Notes: generated from the letters alone by a model not told the origin. Positions 29,488-42,898 are shown, counted from the first letter of the stretch. The stretch: 64,000 bases of DNA from Pardosa pseudoannulata (GCA_032207245.1 CM063510.1:50285650-50349649), one strand, 5' to 3'. Numbers and translations are program-made.

Positions 29488-29490
<3 letters not shown>
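28581..29490. other. Unassigned, two GC-richer patches
   Basis: 28670-28790 (ttacccgcgaggacgcaagc) and 29185-29300 are less AT-rich than their surroundings. The second contains AGGAAGCGCGCTTCCT (29244-29259), a perfect 16-base palindrome. I cannot assign either. Confidence 0.35.
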
Positions 29491-29541
<51 letters not shown>

Positions 29542-29550
29542 TAGATAGAT

Positions 29551-29634
<84 letters not shown>

Positions 29635-29684
29635 ATATATGTATATATAAAGATGTATATGTATATATATATATATATATATAT
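29491..29684. repeat. (TA)n with (GATA)n interruption
   Basis: Two (TA)n blocks separated by four GATA units (about 29539-29554), ending with agatatatgtatat-type imperfect units. Confidence 0.97.
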
Positions 29685-30980
29685 ACAATAAAAATAGTGT
29701 AAATTTAAGACTTATTTTCTTGTCTTGAATTTATTATTCTTTGTAAATATCCGATGATGCATTTAAAATAATTTTATCTGATATTTTTGCAACAAATTTT
29801 TATACATGTCAATTTACCAGCCCGTTTCTTTATAATTCTAGTTTTATTGCCTTAATTTCATCTAAAAAGATTTTACATTTTAGCCGTTGAATTAAGTACC
29901 AAATAATTTTATACCAAATTTTCAACATATATCATCATTATTGAATGAATGTTCGCGGTATGAGGACTTGTTTAAAATTTAATTAAACTGAAAAATTATA
30001 GGACTGGTTATGCCAGTTAATTTAACTCACAAATAGAACACTGAAGAATATTTCAAAATTCATTCTTCACTTGCAATGCAGCGAAAGACATCTCAACAAG
30101 ATTTCAACGAAATTTCATGTAGTTCCGATATAGAATTGATTTTTAAAATATCTGGAGGTCTGCGACATCATTTACACAACTTGTGCAAGGTACATTCTAT
30201 TTTTCTGGTTCCATTTACATTTGAAAAGGTCACCTTATTCACAGCTTTCAGTAACACATCTAATAATATTACCAAGAAATTTGATACAGTAAGAATTTGA
30301 GAACTCAATCGATATTAGATTGTTTATTGTTGCAATTAAGAAAATGGAAAACATGTTGTCAAGCAATAAAATCCATCAATACTTTTAGAAGAAAAAGCAA
30401 TTACAAGGAAAAAGCTACAAGCATCTTCACTGACAGAAGATAATAAAATAACTCATAAAAACTGACATCATCAATATAATATGTGCAAGAGTGAGAATAG
30501 ATACAATGAAATGGCTATAAAAGACGCAAAATTCTATGAATTTCTATAGTGAAAGGTATTTTTAAGATAAAAAATACAAATAAGTAGGAAAAATTGGCAA
30601 ACAAATATGTCTCAAACAGTTTAAATAATACAAATATCAAATTAATTTCAGTAACAGAATTCTAAATTGAAACTGAGAAGTGGATCATTTTTATGAATCT
30701 GTATAATGTAATACTACCAAGAATGTGTAAGTATAAATTAAATATTAGCAGATGTTCATTAACAATTATGACTAAAAAAAGTCCTGATAAGTATACAGAT
30801 TATGAAGACTGCAAACAGTATCTATATTAATAAAAACTTTAAAAATAGAAATAGCAATTTTATCGATTTCTAAGCCACCATTGAAATTTTTAGCAATAAA
30901 TAAAGAGCAGAATGGTAAATCAAGTTTAAATATAGGTTAATCTTCAATAAAAGATGATAAACACACATACGCTCGTGCTC
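29685..30980. other. AT-rich DNA, nothing recognised
   Basis: A 74-codon plus-strand frame at 30076-30300 has no recognisable motif, and no splice or promoter context supports it. I treat it as chance. Confidence 0.4.
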
Positions 30981-30986
30981 GCACAC

Positions 30987-31044
<58 letters not shown>
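30981..31044. repeat. (CA)n-(TA)n compound microsatellite
   Basis: (CA)n with occasional CG steps, then 12 AT units. Confidence 0.96.
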
Positions 31045-31096
31045 GAGAAGTGAGAGAAATAAATCTTTTTAAAATATTATTTATTCACAACTTAAT

Positions 31097-31350
31097 AAAA
31101 CATGACATCGGCCAGTTGTTGTCCATAGGCTAACAAAGGAGCCCTACTTAGCAAGGGTTCATGCCCATTCTCAAGACGTTCGTCCTCAGTCCTTACGCAT
31201 CAAGTACTTTTATAATGGGCTATTAAAGATTCATGCACCTGCATTAAAAGAGAACGCTTCGTTGCTACTTTAAAACCCCTAATTTATTAATTTTACGTTT
31301 TCAAACGTGACATACTTATGTATATGTAATGGACATATTAAAACACACCA
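31097..31350 (+). repeat. Dispersed repeat X, copy 2
   Basis: Partner of 19273-19510. The best-conserved part is aagtacttttataatgggct and cacctgcattaa. It lies next to repeat Y copy C and downstream (on the minus strand) of the Ty3/gypsy pol remnant, so it may belong to that element's terminal repeat. No matching copy was found at the other end. Confidence 0.7.
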
Positions 31351-31404
31351 AGTAAAAAAAGAATATCCATATGTAGTTATGGGGATCAGAAAGTATACAT
31401 GGGG

Positions 31405-31520
31405 AGTTGGAAATAAGAATGTGAATTTATTTTAGCATCTCGTCATCGTGGTTACTGTTGCGAAAATCCCATACGTGCCGTTATATAGGAATGTGGCCAG
31501 CCAATTATTGTAACATATGC
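31405..31520. repeat. Dispersed repeat Y, copy C
   Basis: Aligns with both copies A and B, which lets all three be recognised as one family. It abuts the end of the RNase H remnant, so it is either terminal-repeat DNA of the gypsy element or a separate insertion that cut the pol gene. Confidence 0.6.
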
Positions 31521-34150
31521 GTTTCATTTGGTGCCTGGCCTGTGAACAACTTTTTAATTGAATTCTGATTAGAAAATAGTCCATCTTGCGAACTCAAAAG
31601 TCATGTCTTTTTTATTTATTGTGTGTTGCAATGCTGAACAGTCAGTAAATATTTTAAAATGGGTACCTTGTAAAAAATGGCAGAATTTTTTTTAAGGATT
31701 CAATTACAGCTAACACTTCTAGCGCATAGCTGGAATACTTTTCTTGATGTGGGATTTTTTTTTTTACTCATATAGTAAATTGGGTGGATACTAAGGCACC
31801 ATAACCATACTTACTACCATCCGTGTGTGGTTGTAATTTAGCAAAAAGGATTAAAAATATGCAGAAAGAGATCATATGAGAGAATATATTTTAATTTTTT
31901 AAAAGGAATATGTTGTACTTCAACAAAAAAAAAAGGGCATGATCATTACGCAATAAATCACTAAGTGGTTTAGCGATGAGAGTTAATGAACTTTCAAATT
32001 ATCCGGTTAGACTTAAAAAACTATTGAAAATTTTTAATTTATTTTGGTTCGGGGAAGTTCTTTAAGACATTAATTTTATCCGGAAATGTATGAATTGGTC
32101 CACTACCGATTAAATATCCAAAAAATTCCATTTTAGATTGTAACAATTGACATTTGTTAAAATTTATCCCCAGATCAAATTTTGACGATGTGAACAGAAC
32201 GCGCTGCAATTTTTTAATGCCGTCTTGAATATTTTCGTGTGGAATAATTATGTTGTCCAAGTATATTAGAATAGAGCCGTCATGTAATAAATCTCTTAAA
32301 ACATTGTTAACATAGAGTTGAAAAACAGCAGAGTATAGGCAATGTCTTAATGGGGCAAAATTAAAGTCAAAAAGACCTTGATCAGTAACAAATGCTGTAT
32401 ATTTCTTACTGCTGTAATCAATAGGAAAATGAAAAAAACATTCTTAAGATCAAGCAGGGTAAATTCTTTAGCTGGATGAAGTTTATCAATGATGTTTTCA
32501 ACAAGAGGAAGAATGAATCTATCTTTTATAATTTTCTTCTTTAATTAACGGTAGTCCACATGCAGGAGAGTCAAACCGTTTTTTTTTTCACTAAATCAAT
32601 AGGCGACGAATAATCGGAGCAACTGGGTTGAATAATTTTGTTGTCTAACCATTCTTGAATTTGTCACTAATTTCCGTTTTCACCGAATATGAAAATTGAC
32701 TTTATTTATGTACTACAGAGATATCAGCACTCAATATTTTTTCAATTTAATATCAGTTTAAGTTTCAGTTGTTTTTATATAAGTTTTAGTTTTAATATTA
32801 GTTTCAGTTTCAGATGGCTTATAATTGTAAATATTGTAAATATATAAAAGATTAAGTTATACATTTATGTGCAAATTTCAGCTGAAATGTGTTGTAACTC
32901 AAACGAGTCGTCTGACACAGAAATATGAATCAATTTTGTAAAGTTCTCTTTCAGTTGTGATATTAAGTCAATACCATTAGCAATTATTTTAATTACTTTT
33001 GTTTTAAAATATCAATACCAATGATTACATCTATGTTCATTTTGGAATTATCAATGATCCATATATTGACTGGAATATGTGATCTTCAATTTTAACTGTT
33101 CTATGAAAGGAGTCAAGGGTCTGAATTTAACCGTTACCAAATTCAGTTAATTTTATTTTCTTTTTTTGTCCAACAATGGGGGGTCAAGGATATCATAAAC
33201 ACTTTTTCACACTAATATTACAGAACTACCAGTATCAATAAGGGAATCAAAACTCTAACCATTAATTTTATTAAAATTTATGTATTTCCGGCTTTGAATG
33301 ATCATTAGCCATCTCGTTAATAACTTCAAATTTTACCTCGGGTTTCACTGTGACACATTGGGAGCTATTATGTCCAAAATTATTATTTCTAATTCATTTG
33401 ATATTTTTGCGTTTATGAGAACAATCATTACACAATTATAGAAATGGATTCGTGCATCATTTGTTTTTACTTTAGTTTTGAATTCACTTATACTATTAAA
33501 TTTTTTGTTACAATTCGTACCATTTTTAAAATTTGACGGTATATTAACTTTTACGTTAATCATCACAAAAAATGTTGAAAGAAGGTATGAAGTATTTTGA
33601 ACATTAACAATTTTTCATAAATATTTAACTTTTCTTTAAATTCAGAAATATTTTTGAATTCATGTAATGTAACCTTATTAAGATTAGAATACAGAATACC
33701 ATTTATGCAATGTTTAATTAATGATTGGTCATTAGTAAATTATTCTTCAAAGCAATTTAAAAAATTATTCGGACAACATTTATTAGGTTTCATTCGTATA
33801 TTCTGCATCTCTTTATGTACATCATAAAAAAAATACATTTATCAGAAAACTTTTCGATTAAAGCATCCTTCAAAGCTGCAAATATAAAATTATTGGGTAA
33901 AATTTGCATGAAAAACTGAGCAGAACTATGATGTAATCGTTTGACAAAAATATTTTTTAAGTGTCTTAATCGTTAGAATAAAATTAAAGTTATTAATTCA
34001 AAACTATATATTTATGCTGTTTGAAATTGAAATTGCCTTAAAAAGTCAGAGAAAAATCGAGAATCATCTTATTAATAATCATATGGCAAAATAAATCTGT
34101 CTTGGAATCGACAGTTAATTTTTTTTATCGTATTGTAAAATTCAATAATC
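31521..34150 (-). pseudogene. Ty3/gypsy gag-pol remnant
   Basis: Minus-strand order fits a Ty3/gypsy polyprotein. Gag-like debris lies at about 34150-33560, with a degraded CCHC-knuckle region at 33345-33566. An aspartyl protease core LIDTGSSVILV lies at 33215-33245. Reverse transcriptase starts with EWLDNKIIQPSCSDYSSPID and LVKKK (about 32560-32660). Its active-site box reads YLDN (32252-32263) in place of YLDD, followed by the open 73-codon piece FNKCQLLQSKMEFFGYLIG (32039-32260). RNase H follows with HTDGSKYGYGAL (about 31770-31830) and, near 31540-31640, ALQHTINKKDM and a HRPGT motif. Many stops and frameshifts separate these. No integrase was found beyond RNase H. It is inactive. Confidence 0.85.
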
Positions 34151-35559
34151 TCGAAGTAGAATCATGATAGGAAATGGTTTAGAGATATCATTCACTCAGT
34201 GTATAAAGTCTACGATGTTAATTTAACTTAAGTGTCCGTATAGCCCAGCTCCTATTTTGTGAGGGTTAAAATAAAAGAGGCACATAAAACAACAGTAACA
34301 TTTAATTTTAAAACACAAAAACAGACAAAAAATAAAAGATGCAATACAAAATCAACACAGCTTCTGTATACTGCTCTATATACAGTTAAACCAAAGAAAA
34401 TTTAAGTAAAACAGAAACATTTTCTGAATCTCCAATAACTTGAAAAATAAATAACTGAAAATCGGTCGCAACTGATATAAAACGCTACAATAAACTGAAT
34501 CTATTAATAAAATGCTTCTGAAAGAGAACAGAAGAACTACGTTCAAACATTCTGGAAATAATAACAGTTGTCTCTTTTCAAAAGAGTAGACAAATCATGA
34601 AATAAACAGAAATTGTGTGTCAGAGTGTCATACATAGGCAGGACAAAGGTGGATAAGCAATCGATTATAAGTGTAAAGAAAATTAATGAACATGATGAAC
34701 TTTTTCAGTCTCGTATCACAATTGACAAAAAAAATATATCAAAAAGTCCTATTACTGGACGTTAAATCCTTTTTTGTTCTATTGAGTGGTAACATTAAAA
34801 GAGAGCTTACGTAGTTTCTACCATTATTTTAATGTATAAAGGCTGCAATTTGATGTTACATCAGCATTTTAACTATATCTTTAAGTATATTTGTTAATTT
34901 GTAAGTAATGTAATAACACATATTATGCACGTTTAAAAATTTAGAATTATCATTTATCAATATTATTTTGGAAATAACGTATGGAGAGATAAATGCTTGA
35001 AAAATAAATAATAAGTTATCTATCGTAAAAGAAGAAGGGTCCAAACATAATTTTGAATCAGTTAAAAAAATGTATACTTTAATAAAGTGAAGGCATACGT
35101 CATTGTCTGTAATAGAGAATTCTCAAAAGATTACAAACTTTTTGTCAGACAATAGTTTATTTTGGGGATCACACAAACATGTGGGAAACTATAGGCATTC
35201 AATGAGAACTGATTTTACATATCCTAAGATGATGCTTTATTTTTGAGACGATCGAGTAGAGATTGCAAATATAGTTATTCGGAAGTATGCACTCAAGATT
35301 TTGTGAATGACAACAGAGTGGTGCTCACGGATACGGTTTTAGTTACAGAAATTTGAAAATGTTGAATAGTAAAGCCTGTTTTTTTCTCGAAACCCTAAAT
35401 AGGATTGGAACGGTACCGATATGTCCAAAAGTGGACGTGTTATGCATATACAACAAAGAGTTCTTCCGGGAGCACGGAAGAATATTGTACATGGCCTAAA
35501 GAAGACATCTATCACTGATGAGAACACACACCGGACAAAAGAAAACCTTTATTTATATC
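34151..35559. other. AT-rich DNA, nothing recognised
   Basis: May include the missing 5' end of the gypsy element, but I found no terminal repeat pair. Short open frames here (34856-35044 and 35339-35527, minus) lack motifs. Confidence 0.4.
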
Positions 35560-36650
35560 AAATATTTTCCACATAGGTGCCATCACAGGCAATTAATTAT
35601 TACATGCGGAAGATGGTGAAATACCGCTAAGTGCAATATGGCATGAGGAATGTTTGAATTCTTTAAATCTGACAAACTTTGCGGATTGCACAGTGACCAT
35701 TCCATTGTTACAGGTGTGGCGCATCGTTCGACTGTTATCACTTTTTCTATAAAGTATTTGAAATATATACTTCTAAATTATATATTAAAGTTTGAAATAT
35801 TAACCTTTAAGTAAAAACGTTTCAAAGTTTGCAAAATACACAGGCAAACTCTCGATTTGAGATATCCCCAAAACCAGAAATCCATAGGCATCAGATCGGT
35901 GTATCGCGAAAGCCACGGGAAAGGATAATGGCGTGAGAAGATGGGACCAACAAAATGCTGTTCCAAGATTCCTTTAACAGACTTCGTTACATGTGAAGAT
36001 CCACCACCTTGTATGCAAATGTCAAATAAGTCAAATAACGGTACTCGTGCCACAGCATGAAGATATTTCTCTGTTCAAAGCACAGAATTCTTGGTGTTAA
36101 TGTTGACATTCAAGGTGAAATGCACCTCCTCCGTGCATACTATACGAAGTGGATAGTCGTTATCAGCATCATGTCGTATTAGATATTCATTTGCGGTGTC
36201 CAGACGTAGTTGTGAATCTCCCGGCTCCAACGTCTGGACGTGCTGGAACCGGTAGTGAAACACGTGGAGTACCGATCGTAGTAGCTTGAGTTTAATTGTC
36301 TTCGGAATATTCAACACATGCCTTTTTGCTCTTGCGGTTTTTCTGTGCCTTGCAGTCACTGGTTGTTTACACTTCCATGACAACGCCCTCAGAAACTCTT
36401 GGCCGTCCGGAGCGTGGTTTATCACAGCTGCAGTGTGTATCTTCGAATTAGTGCACTAAATGACGCAGAGCTGTCTGCGTACGTGGGCCACGTCGTTGGA
36501 AATCATTTCGGTGATACACATACAGAGCTTCCACTTCGTGCATCCCATTTGGATAAAAACAGTTTTATCAATTTACGACGAACTTTCCAAGGAGAGTCAT
36601 TTCGTCTGCATGTACTAGTTCCCGAATGACGACATCATATCCACCTGAAA
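35560..36650 (-). pseudogene. DDE transposase remnant (DUF4817/Tc3-like group)
   Basis: A cut-and-paste transposase on the minus strand. A degraded N-terminus (KVRRKLIKLFLSKWDARSG near 36560) is followed by an open 116-codon part with HYRFQHVQTLEPGDSQLRLD and then IVCTEEVHFTLNVNINTKNS (36075-36425). The latter is the first catalytic block, with Glu-Glu where Asp-Glu is usual. A TGA follows, then VARVPLFD joins directly to ICIQGGGSSHV, so a segment of roughly 75 codons between the first and second catalytic blocks is deleted and the second Asp (normally in a QDGAP-type motif) is replaced. SRHYPFPWLSRYTDLMPMDF with WFWGYLKSRV is clear. The tail (PHVIINCL) reaches about 35575. It cannot be active. 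Confidence 0.85.
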
Positions 36651-37058
36651 TATTATCGGTTTTCTATGTCGAATATCTAACGAATGCAGTTGTGTGAATG
36701 ATATCTTGCCTTAGTCATATGCACATTTTCTGCGTAAGCCCAGATCGTACTTCATTAGCCGGTTTTCAGACCTCTTTTTGTGTATGCATAACATATACAT
36801 TTTTGAGTTAATCGATTCGGTTCCAAAGCTATTTAGGGTTTTAGCATGCTCTGAACATTTTGCGACAGGAAAAGTATGAGTTGCCATTCGGCGATTTCGA
36901 GTTTCTGTAACTATATCCGTAACCGTGAGCACCAATGTGCGGACATTCACATAACCTTGAGCACATACCACCGAATAAATAAATCTGTAATTTCATCTCG
37001 AGCATTAACTGAAGCAGATCGTAGAAGTGTAGATGTTGGCAAAGTTTCTTTATGGCCA

Positions 37059-37062
<4 letters not shown>
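36651..37062. other. Mixed-composition DNA, nothing recognised
   Basis: Less AT-rich than average and crossed by overlapping frames on both strands (36711-36971 minus, 36876-37094 plus), none with a known motif. It may be the non-coding end of the adjacent transposon. Confidence 0.35.
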
Positions 37063-37093
<31 letters not shown>

Positions 37094-37142
37094 GATAGAT
37101 AGATAGATAAATAAATAGATAGATAGATAGATATGTGTGTGT
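37063..37142. repeat. (TA)n-(GATA)n-(TG)n compound microsatellite
   Basis: TA units, then GATA units with AATA variants, then a short TG run. Confidence 0.96.
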
Positions 37143-37438
37143 GGGTGTACAGAAACAGAAATAACAAAATCTGACACAATAATTTTTAGACTTGATATGT
37201 GTACTTGATCTTCACAAAAAGCGAGTAGAAGTAAGAAAAAAAGGAAGATTTTTCACGTCCTCAGAGTATAAGGTGTAATTATCTGAAATTATACACTTTT
37301 ACAATTTAGCACGTGAGTAAGCTTGCTGTCAAAGTTTAGATTTCCACGTGTTTTCCATTTTTGACTCTCATTCTCGTATAATTTTCTACAGCGAATAAAG
37401 GTGAAAAATTAACGTTAAAATTTAATTATTCATCTCGT

Positions 37439-37444
<6 letters not shown>
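37143..37444. other. AT-rich spacer
   Basis: No feature seen. Confidence 0.45.

Positions 37445-37490
<46 letters not shown>
37445..37490. repeat. (AT)n microsatellite
   Basis: About 23 AT units. Confidence 0.96.
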
Positions 37491-37492
<2 letters not shown>

Positions 37493-40174
37493 CTTCGAGT
37501 TACTAGTCTCATAGAAAGTCTAGGCTGTGGAATCTTTCAGATTATTTCCTTATTTTCTGTAAAGAAATAAAAGTTTTAATTGACTATCGAGTTTTAAACA
37601 AAGTAGGCAAAAAATTAAACCTATACCCATATACAAATATTATCTTTTTCCCTTCTATTTACATTTATTTCATCTATAGTAAGCAAGAGGAAGAAATTAA
37701 TATCGCCAAATTTGGCATTTTTTAAGCATATTTGGCTTTTATTTTATGTCACATATTACTTAATTATATAATTTTTCTAATGCAGGATAGTGACATAGAC
37801 ACTAATATAGGATTGACATATAACGTACACGTATGTTCGTGTAGTATAGATAAATAGAAAACATTGATATTTATGGATACAATAGGAAACATCGATATTT
37901 ATGTTATGATAAATATAAAATTCCATGGAAGTGAATACAAAATATATTGTACTTTATCTTAAATGAAAAAGATTTTTTGAATTTTAATTTAATCGTTATA
38001 AGAAATATGGTTTTGATTTTTTTCTTTTTTTGGAGGAATACCATATGTTTTTATGCTCTTACATCATGTCCCAGATAAAATTTTCATTTCCATATTTCTA
38101 TAGAACCTAATATATTTCTGCTGTATTATACATTCTTTACACTCTTTATCTTTCTTTTTTAATATCTGTTGAAGAATCGTGTAACAGCACAAGTAGATAT
38201 TTTCTTTAATATATTCCACATATTTGAGCGCATTTCATATTTATTCTATTGTAGAGGATGGGCAAAGTATTCTATTTAGTTTTTTAAACTTTGCCAATTG
38301 TAGACTTTTGAGAAAGGCTATTTTTTTAGAAAGATCATAAAGAGATTTATCTCTGAATAGAACGTCTCTGTATGTATGTAGGATACATTAAAAACTTTAT
38401 GCCTTTATTGTGTTACTTTTGTATATCGGATGGTTTTGTAAAAACTAATTATAATAGTTAAAAAAATCTAAAATGGGTTTTTGTATTGCAAGGATTTAGT
38501 ACTGTCAAAATTAATAATTTTATTTTTGACCATTCTGCTTGAAAGGTTTATCAATATGTTTCTGTAAAAGAGTAAAAACTCTTAATTTTAAAAGTTATTA
38601 ATTATTAATAGAAATATTATTGAAAATGTTTTCTTTTTAAGTATTGCATGGACATATTCATTTGTAGGATATTTTTTAGGCCGTAAAATAAAACTTTATC
38701 GTAATCCTGCTCTGAGAATATCATTAGAAAAATCAATTTAAATTTTCCTTAATAACATAGTTTATAATACTTATTATTACGAAAATGTTAGAATATTTCT
38801 ATTCAAAATATATTAGTTTTAACTAACATTTATTGTTATTTTAAACTACATTTTTTATAAATTTAACAGACATATTTTGAATAAGAAATCACCTTAAGTA
38901 TTTCAAATACCTATAAAACTTAAAAGATTTAGTTTTAAAAGCTATTTAAAGTAGTTACAAGTAATATCTAAGTTGTCTTTTTTGGCAATATTTACATTAA
39001 TTGTCATATATATTAAAACAACCTAATGAATTCTTACTTCCAATTATTATTTTACAATTCATTGAAAATGATGTATTTAATTATTTAAACAGCATTCTGG
39101 ACGTCCTAGCCTTAAGCTGGCTATGTAACAGCTAATTTGGAGATATTTAATCACAATGTTAACGTATGAAAAAATATTTCTATCAATAAACAGCATATTA
39201 TTATTCCCTTCTATAAATGGAAGTAATAGTATGTTATATCTGTAAGCACAAACTTTGTTTATTACACATGCTCATCATATTGCTTATATTATGTATTACA
39301 TATTCTGCTTCTATTTTTTAACACTTCAACCAAGGAAGTTTTTTTTAGTAGTAAAAGATTTTTAGATTTGATTAAATACTAATATATTTCATATATTTAC
39401 CAAGTGATTTTACATTATTTTTAATTCATATATGCATCAAACACAGGTTTTCGTTAAAAATTATTTTTTAAATGTTTTTAAAATATTGTATGGATCTGAG
39501 AATGTGTGTGAAAGATGTCTTTGGAGCTCTGTAGATTTAAACTGTTGGTCGCCTTTACAATTACCAACATAATTAGAGTTGAATACAATATTTTTAGCTA
39601 TCTATTAATAAGTTATACTTTTAGTTGTATAATATACACATGTAATAAAGGATGAAGAACCCGAGGGAGGAAATCACTTTTATAAGTCTGTAACATAACA
39701 TGTTTATATCAGTTTAGTAAATTTAAATACTTTGTTACTATTTTAAGTTTATTAATTAAAAATATTTTTTCAGGATGACGTGAACCAAACTTTATAAATG
39801 AATATGTATAAACATGAAAAAGGGTTTTAATAGTTTTTACTGTTATTCAAATTTTTATTTTGATATAAATCTATTGCGCTACACTTTAAAAATATATTCC
39901 AAATATACACTTATTAAAAAATTATATTTTCTCAGAGACTCAAAATATAAACTTCCCCGAAAATATTTAGTACAATTAAATATTTCAGATTCTACAAGTA
40001 ACTTTTTTACTGCCTTCTTGCTGAGTCTACTATTACAATCCCCCGAGTTCGGTATCACTGAGAATTAAGCATATAAAACAGATATCTGAATACTTTGACT
40101 TTCTATTTGTACTCCACTTGTGTTGATTTTACATTTAATTTTTAAACACGAAGAGCTCCGCTTACGCAATCTAG
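37491..40174. other. AT-rich DNA, nothing recognised
   Basis: About 2.7 kb without a supportable feature. The 84-codon frame at 39814-40068 is rich in Phe, Tyr, Lys and Leu, as expected from random AT-rich DNA. Confidence 0.45.
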
Positions 40175-40375
40175 GTTGAACAGTGGCCGAATGGTAGAGC
40201 GCTGCTCTTCGGTACTGTAGTTCGCGGCTTTGAGTCATTCTGATAACATGGATGCTCGTAGCCATTGAGAATCAGCTTTAGACCGTAGTTCTTGGCCTCA
40301 TTAATCCTCGTGATCAAAGCTGTAGACTGTAGAGTTCCAAACCAAACCAAACCAAGCCATCGTGCAATGAAGTCA
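40175..40375 (+). repeat. SINE-like repeat, family 1, copy c
   Basis: The best-preserved copy. A tRNA-like head has an A-box-like GTGGCCGAATGGTAGAGC (40183-40200) and a B-box-like GCGGCTTTGAGTC (40224-40236), about 30 bases apart. The shared body is ggatgctcgtagcc, atcagctttagaccgtag, ggcctcattaatcctcgtg and atcaaa. It ends in an (AACC)n-type tail (ccaaaccaaaccaaacc). It would have been transcribed by Pol III and moved by a LINE's reverse transcriptase. Confidence 0.65.
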
Positions 40376-42896
40376 TTACACATATAAAATTGAAAATAAT
40401 GTAGATTCGGAGAAAACATTTTGCTCTTTAACAACATGCTGGATAAGAGTAATAAGCTGAGTTTCAGAAATTGAATTAAAATTTTTTATTATTTTTTTTT
40501 AATTTTATTTTTCAAGTGTTCTTTGTGATTTAAATGATTTGGTACTACTCTTTTCGCTAGAAAATTTTCTCCTACCCACATTTCTAAACATTCGCTTTGA
40601 AAAAGATCTCTAAGAAATTTCTACCAGCTTCATTTCTCAGTTTGAAGAGAGTCTAGATAATGAGGTGGTACTGTCATGTAAATATTTTATGTAAAAATAA
40701 TGATTAGAACACGAACTCTAAAGCAAGTGACATGGAACTATAAAATTAAAAATCAAATTAAATCAAGCTTAAAAAATTTTCTAAGAATCAGAATAAAATA
40801 AAACTAAAATAAGCGATAGGAGATAAGATAAAAGAACAAATACCCAATGTGAAGTTTTATTTGCAAAAAAGTGTATCTGACGTCATACAAACTTTAATTT
40901 TACTTTTCGTTAAAATTCGTATGTAAAGTTTTGAATTTTACACTGTAATTAAGTATTTTTATACATATATTTATAACTTTAAATTATAGAAATAATATTT
41001 ATGTAATAAAATCAGACAATAAAAAAATATATAAAATCTATATATAATTTCGGTATAATAATATATATAATATATATAATGTACATTTCCATCTATTTAA
41101 GTAGTTATAAATAATCATTAATAAAATAAATAAACCATATAAAACAACAATATTATTGATTAATCAACTAGTAAAGACAAATACAAAATTTTTTCCAACT
41201 CAACAGGTGATACAGATATTATCCTAACTCCTGTTACTCATTTAGCACCACCCAAAAAACACGTGAAGCTTAAATTATGCTACACGAGTAACATTACCCC
41301 GCTGGGTCGTCTTAATTTAGAAGTAAGTACCATGCAAAAGACTCCCAGGTTGGGCCTGCCCCTCCCAGAGGTACAAATACATAAAATATTCACATCTAAT
41401 AGCTATTTTTGCAGGCTAAAATAATAGCTCTGTGAAAATGGCGACATAAAACCAATCACGCAAGAAAAATTAACAACGCCATTTAATGGTTATATTAGTA
41501 GATGAAGATCGTAAAAAAACCTAATTTGAGTGAACCATTTTTGATTGCCTTGTAAAATCTACATTTCTTTTTACAGCATAGCCAAGTAGATTATACAGAA
41601 AAAATTTGAACAATTTGGTGAGAATGTGGCAATGCTTTGTTTATTTCAGGCCTCAAACATACAACATATTTATACCATTCTAGGAAGAGTAAGGTATACC
41701 ATACTTACACTGTACTTTTCCTAGGCGTTTTCACTAATCGAGCTGACACAATCTGTAATATTTTAACAAAATAACTCACAGCATTATAATAATTTGGATA
41801 TAGGTATTTTAGTTTCCTTACAAGATTTCATCATGCATTATACAAAATTAATAAATAGCTTTCTATTAATATATATTTACTTGGCCAATGTACTAGAAAC
41901 TTTCAGTTGAGAATTAATAGCGAAAATTATGAAGATAAGTTTCAGAGATAGCTATTGAGATTACTGGTTCTTCATTAATATAATAAATGGAAAACCCTTT
42001 CGATGGGAGCGGTGATATAACTTTATTTCGATATAGAGTTGATAAGTCAAGGTAAATATTCTATTTCGTCACTTCAGAATGCCTTTCAAATTTCGTATTA
42101 TGCGGATTTTTCTGATAATATTCGAGAAAAGGATTTACCTGATCATTGGTTTTATGAATAATTAAATTTCATATGTTTGTGGATTTTAAAATGTAAGGAA
42201 TCTGGAATTATGTTAAAACTGAGCAAAGTACATATATTTAAATGTAGCCATAGCATGATTCAAGTGTACTTTGATTCCAATTACTCCTTCTTGAAAACTT
42301 GACATTTTCAACTATTACATGCATTTCACACACGTTAGAATAAGAAAGAAATGTGTTAAATTTGTTGAAACCTCTTTAGAAGGAATCAGCTTTGAAAGAT
42401 AAAATTTAAAATTTGTTAGAAAGCAAGTGTAGCGATTACTAATAGCAACAATTTAATATACTAGACCGTGGAAGGTGTGTTGTAGAAATAGTTACTCACT
42501 TACACACCTCATTTGTGATGTTGATGGTTAGTGGGGCATAAGTTTTCCTTTAAGCTCAGAAATATTTAGTACATTTGTAATATTTATAGAGTAGATTATT
42601 TATTTAATTTTAATGAAGTAAGTTTATGGATTTACAGAAGGTACATTTATCAACATCAAAATTTTACATACAGTATATGAGTACTAACACCTTTAATGTT
42701 TAAAACGTTACAAAAATAATTTACTCATTTTCAAGATTCATATTTTACACCTTCAAAATCATAATTTCCATAGTATTTTATCAAAAATGCATACAACATG
42801 GTGTGATAATATTCTGCTTAATGGTGTCATGACTTCTTCAATGACTGCTACAAAAATGGAAGGTTATTTATTTTACCTTTAGCAGTGTAGAATATA
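40376..42896. other. AT-rich DNA with one GC-richer patch
   Basis: 41245-41365 is less AT-rich (ctcccaggttgggcctgccc) but has no open frame or tRNA-like boxes that I can support. The remainder is unremarkable. Confidence 0.4.
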
Positions 42897-42898
42897 TA

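Noticed and set aside
36399..36629. 76-codon plus-strand frame
   Set aside because: Antisense to the DDE transposase remnant on the minus strand.
37491..40068. Possible small gene at 39814-40068
   Set aside because: Phe/Tyr/Lys/Leu-rich composition, no motif, no splice or promoter context; expected by chance at this base composition.
40175..40250. Functional tRNA gene
   Set aside because: A- and B-box-like motifs are present, but the stems do not pair convincingly and the sequence continues into a repeated non-tRNA body, so a SINE fits better.
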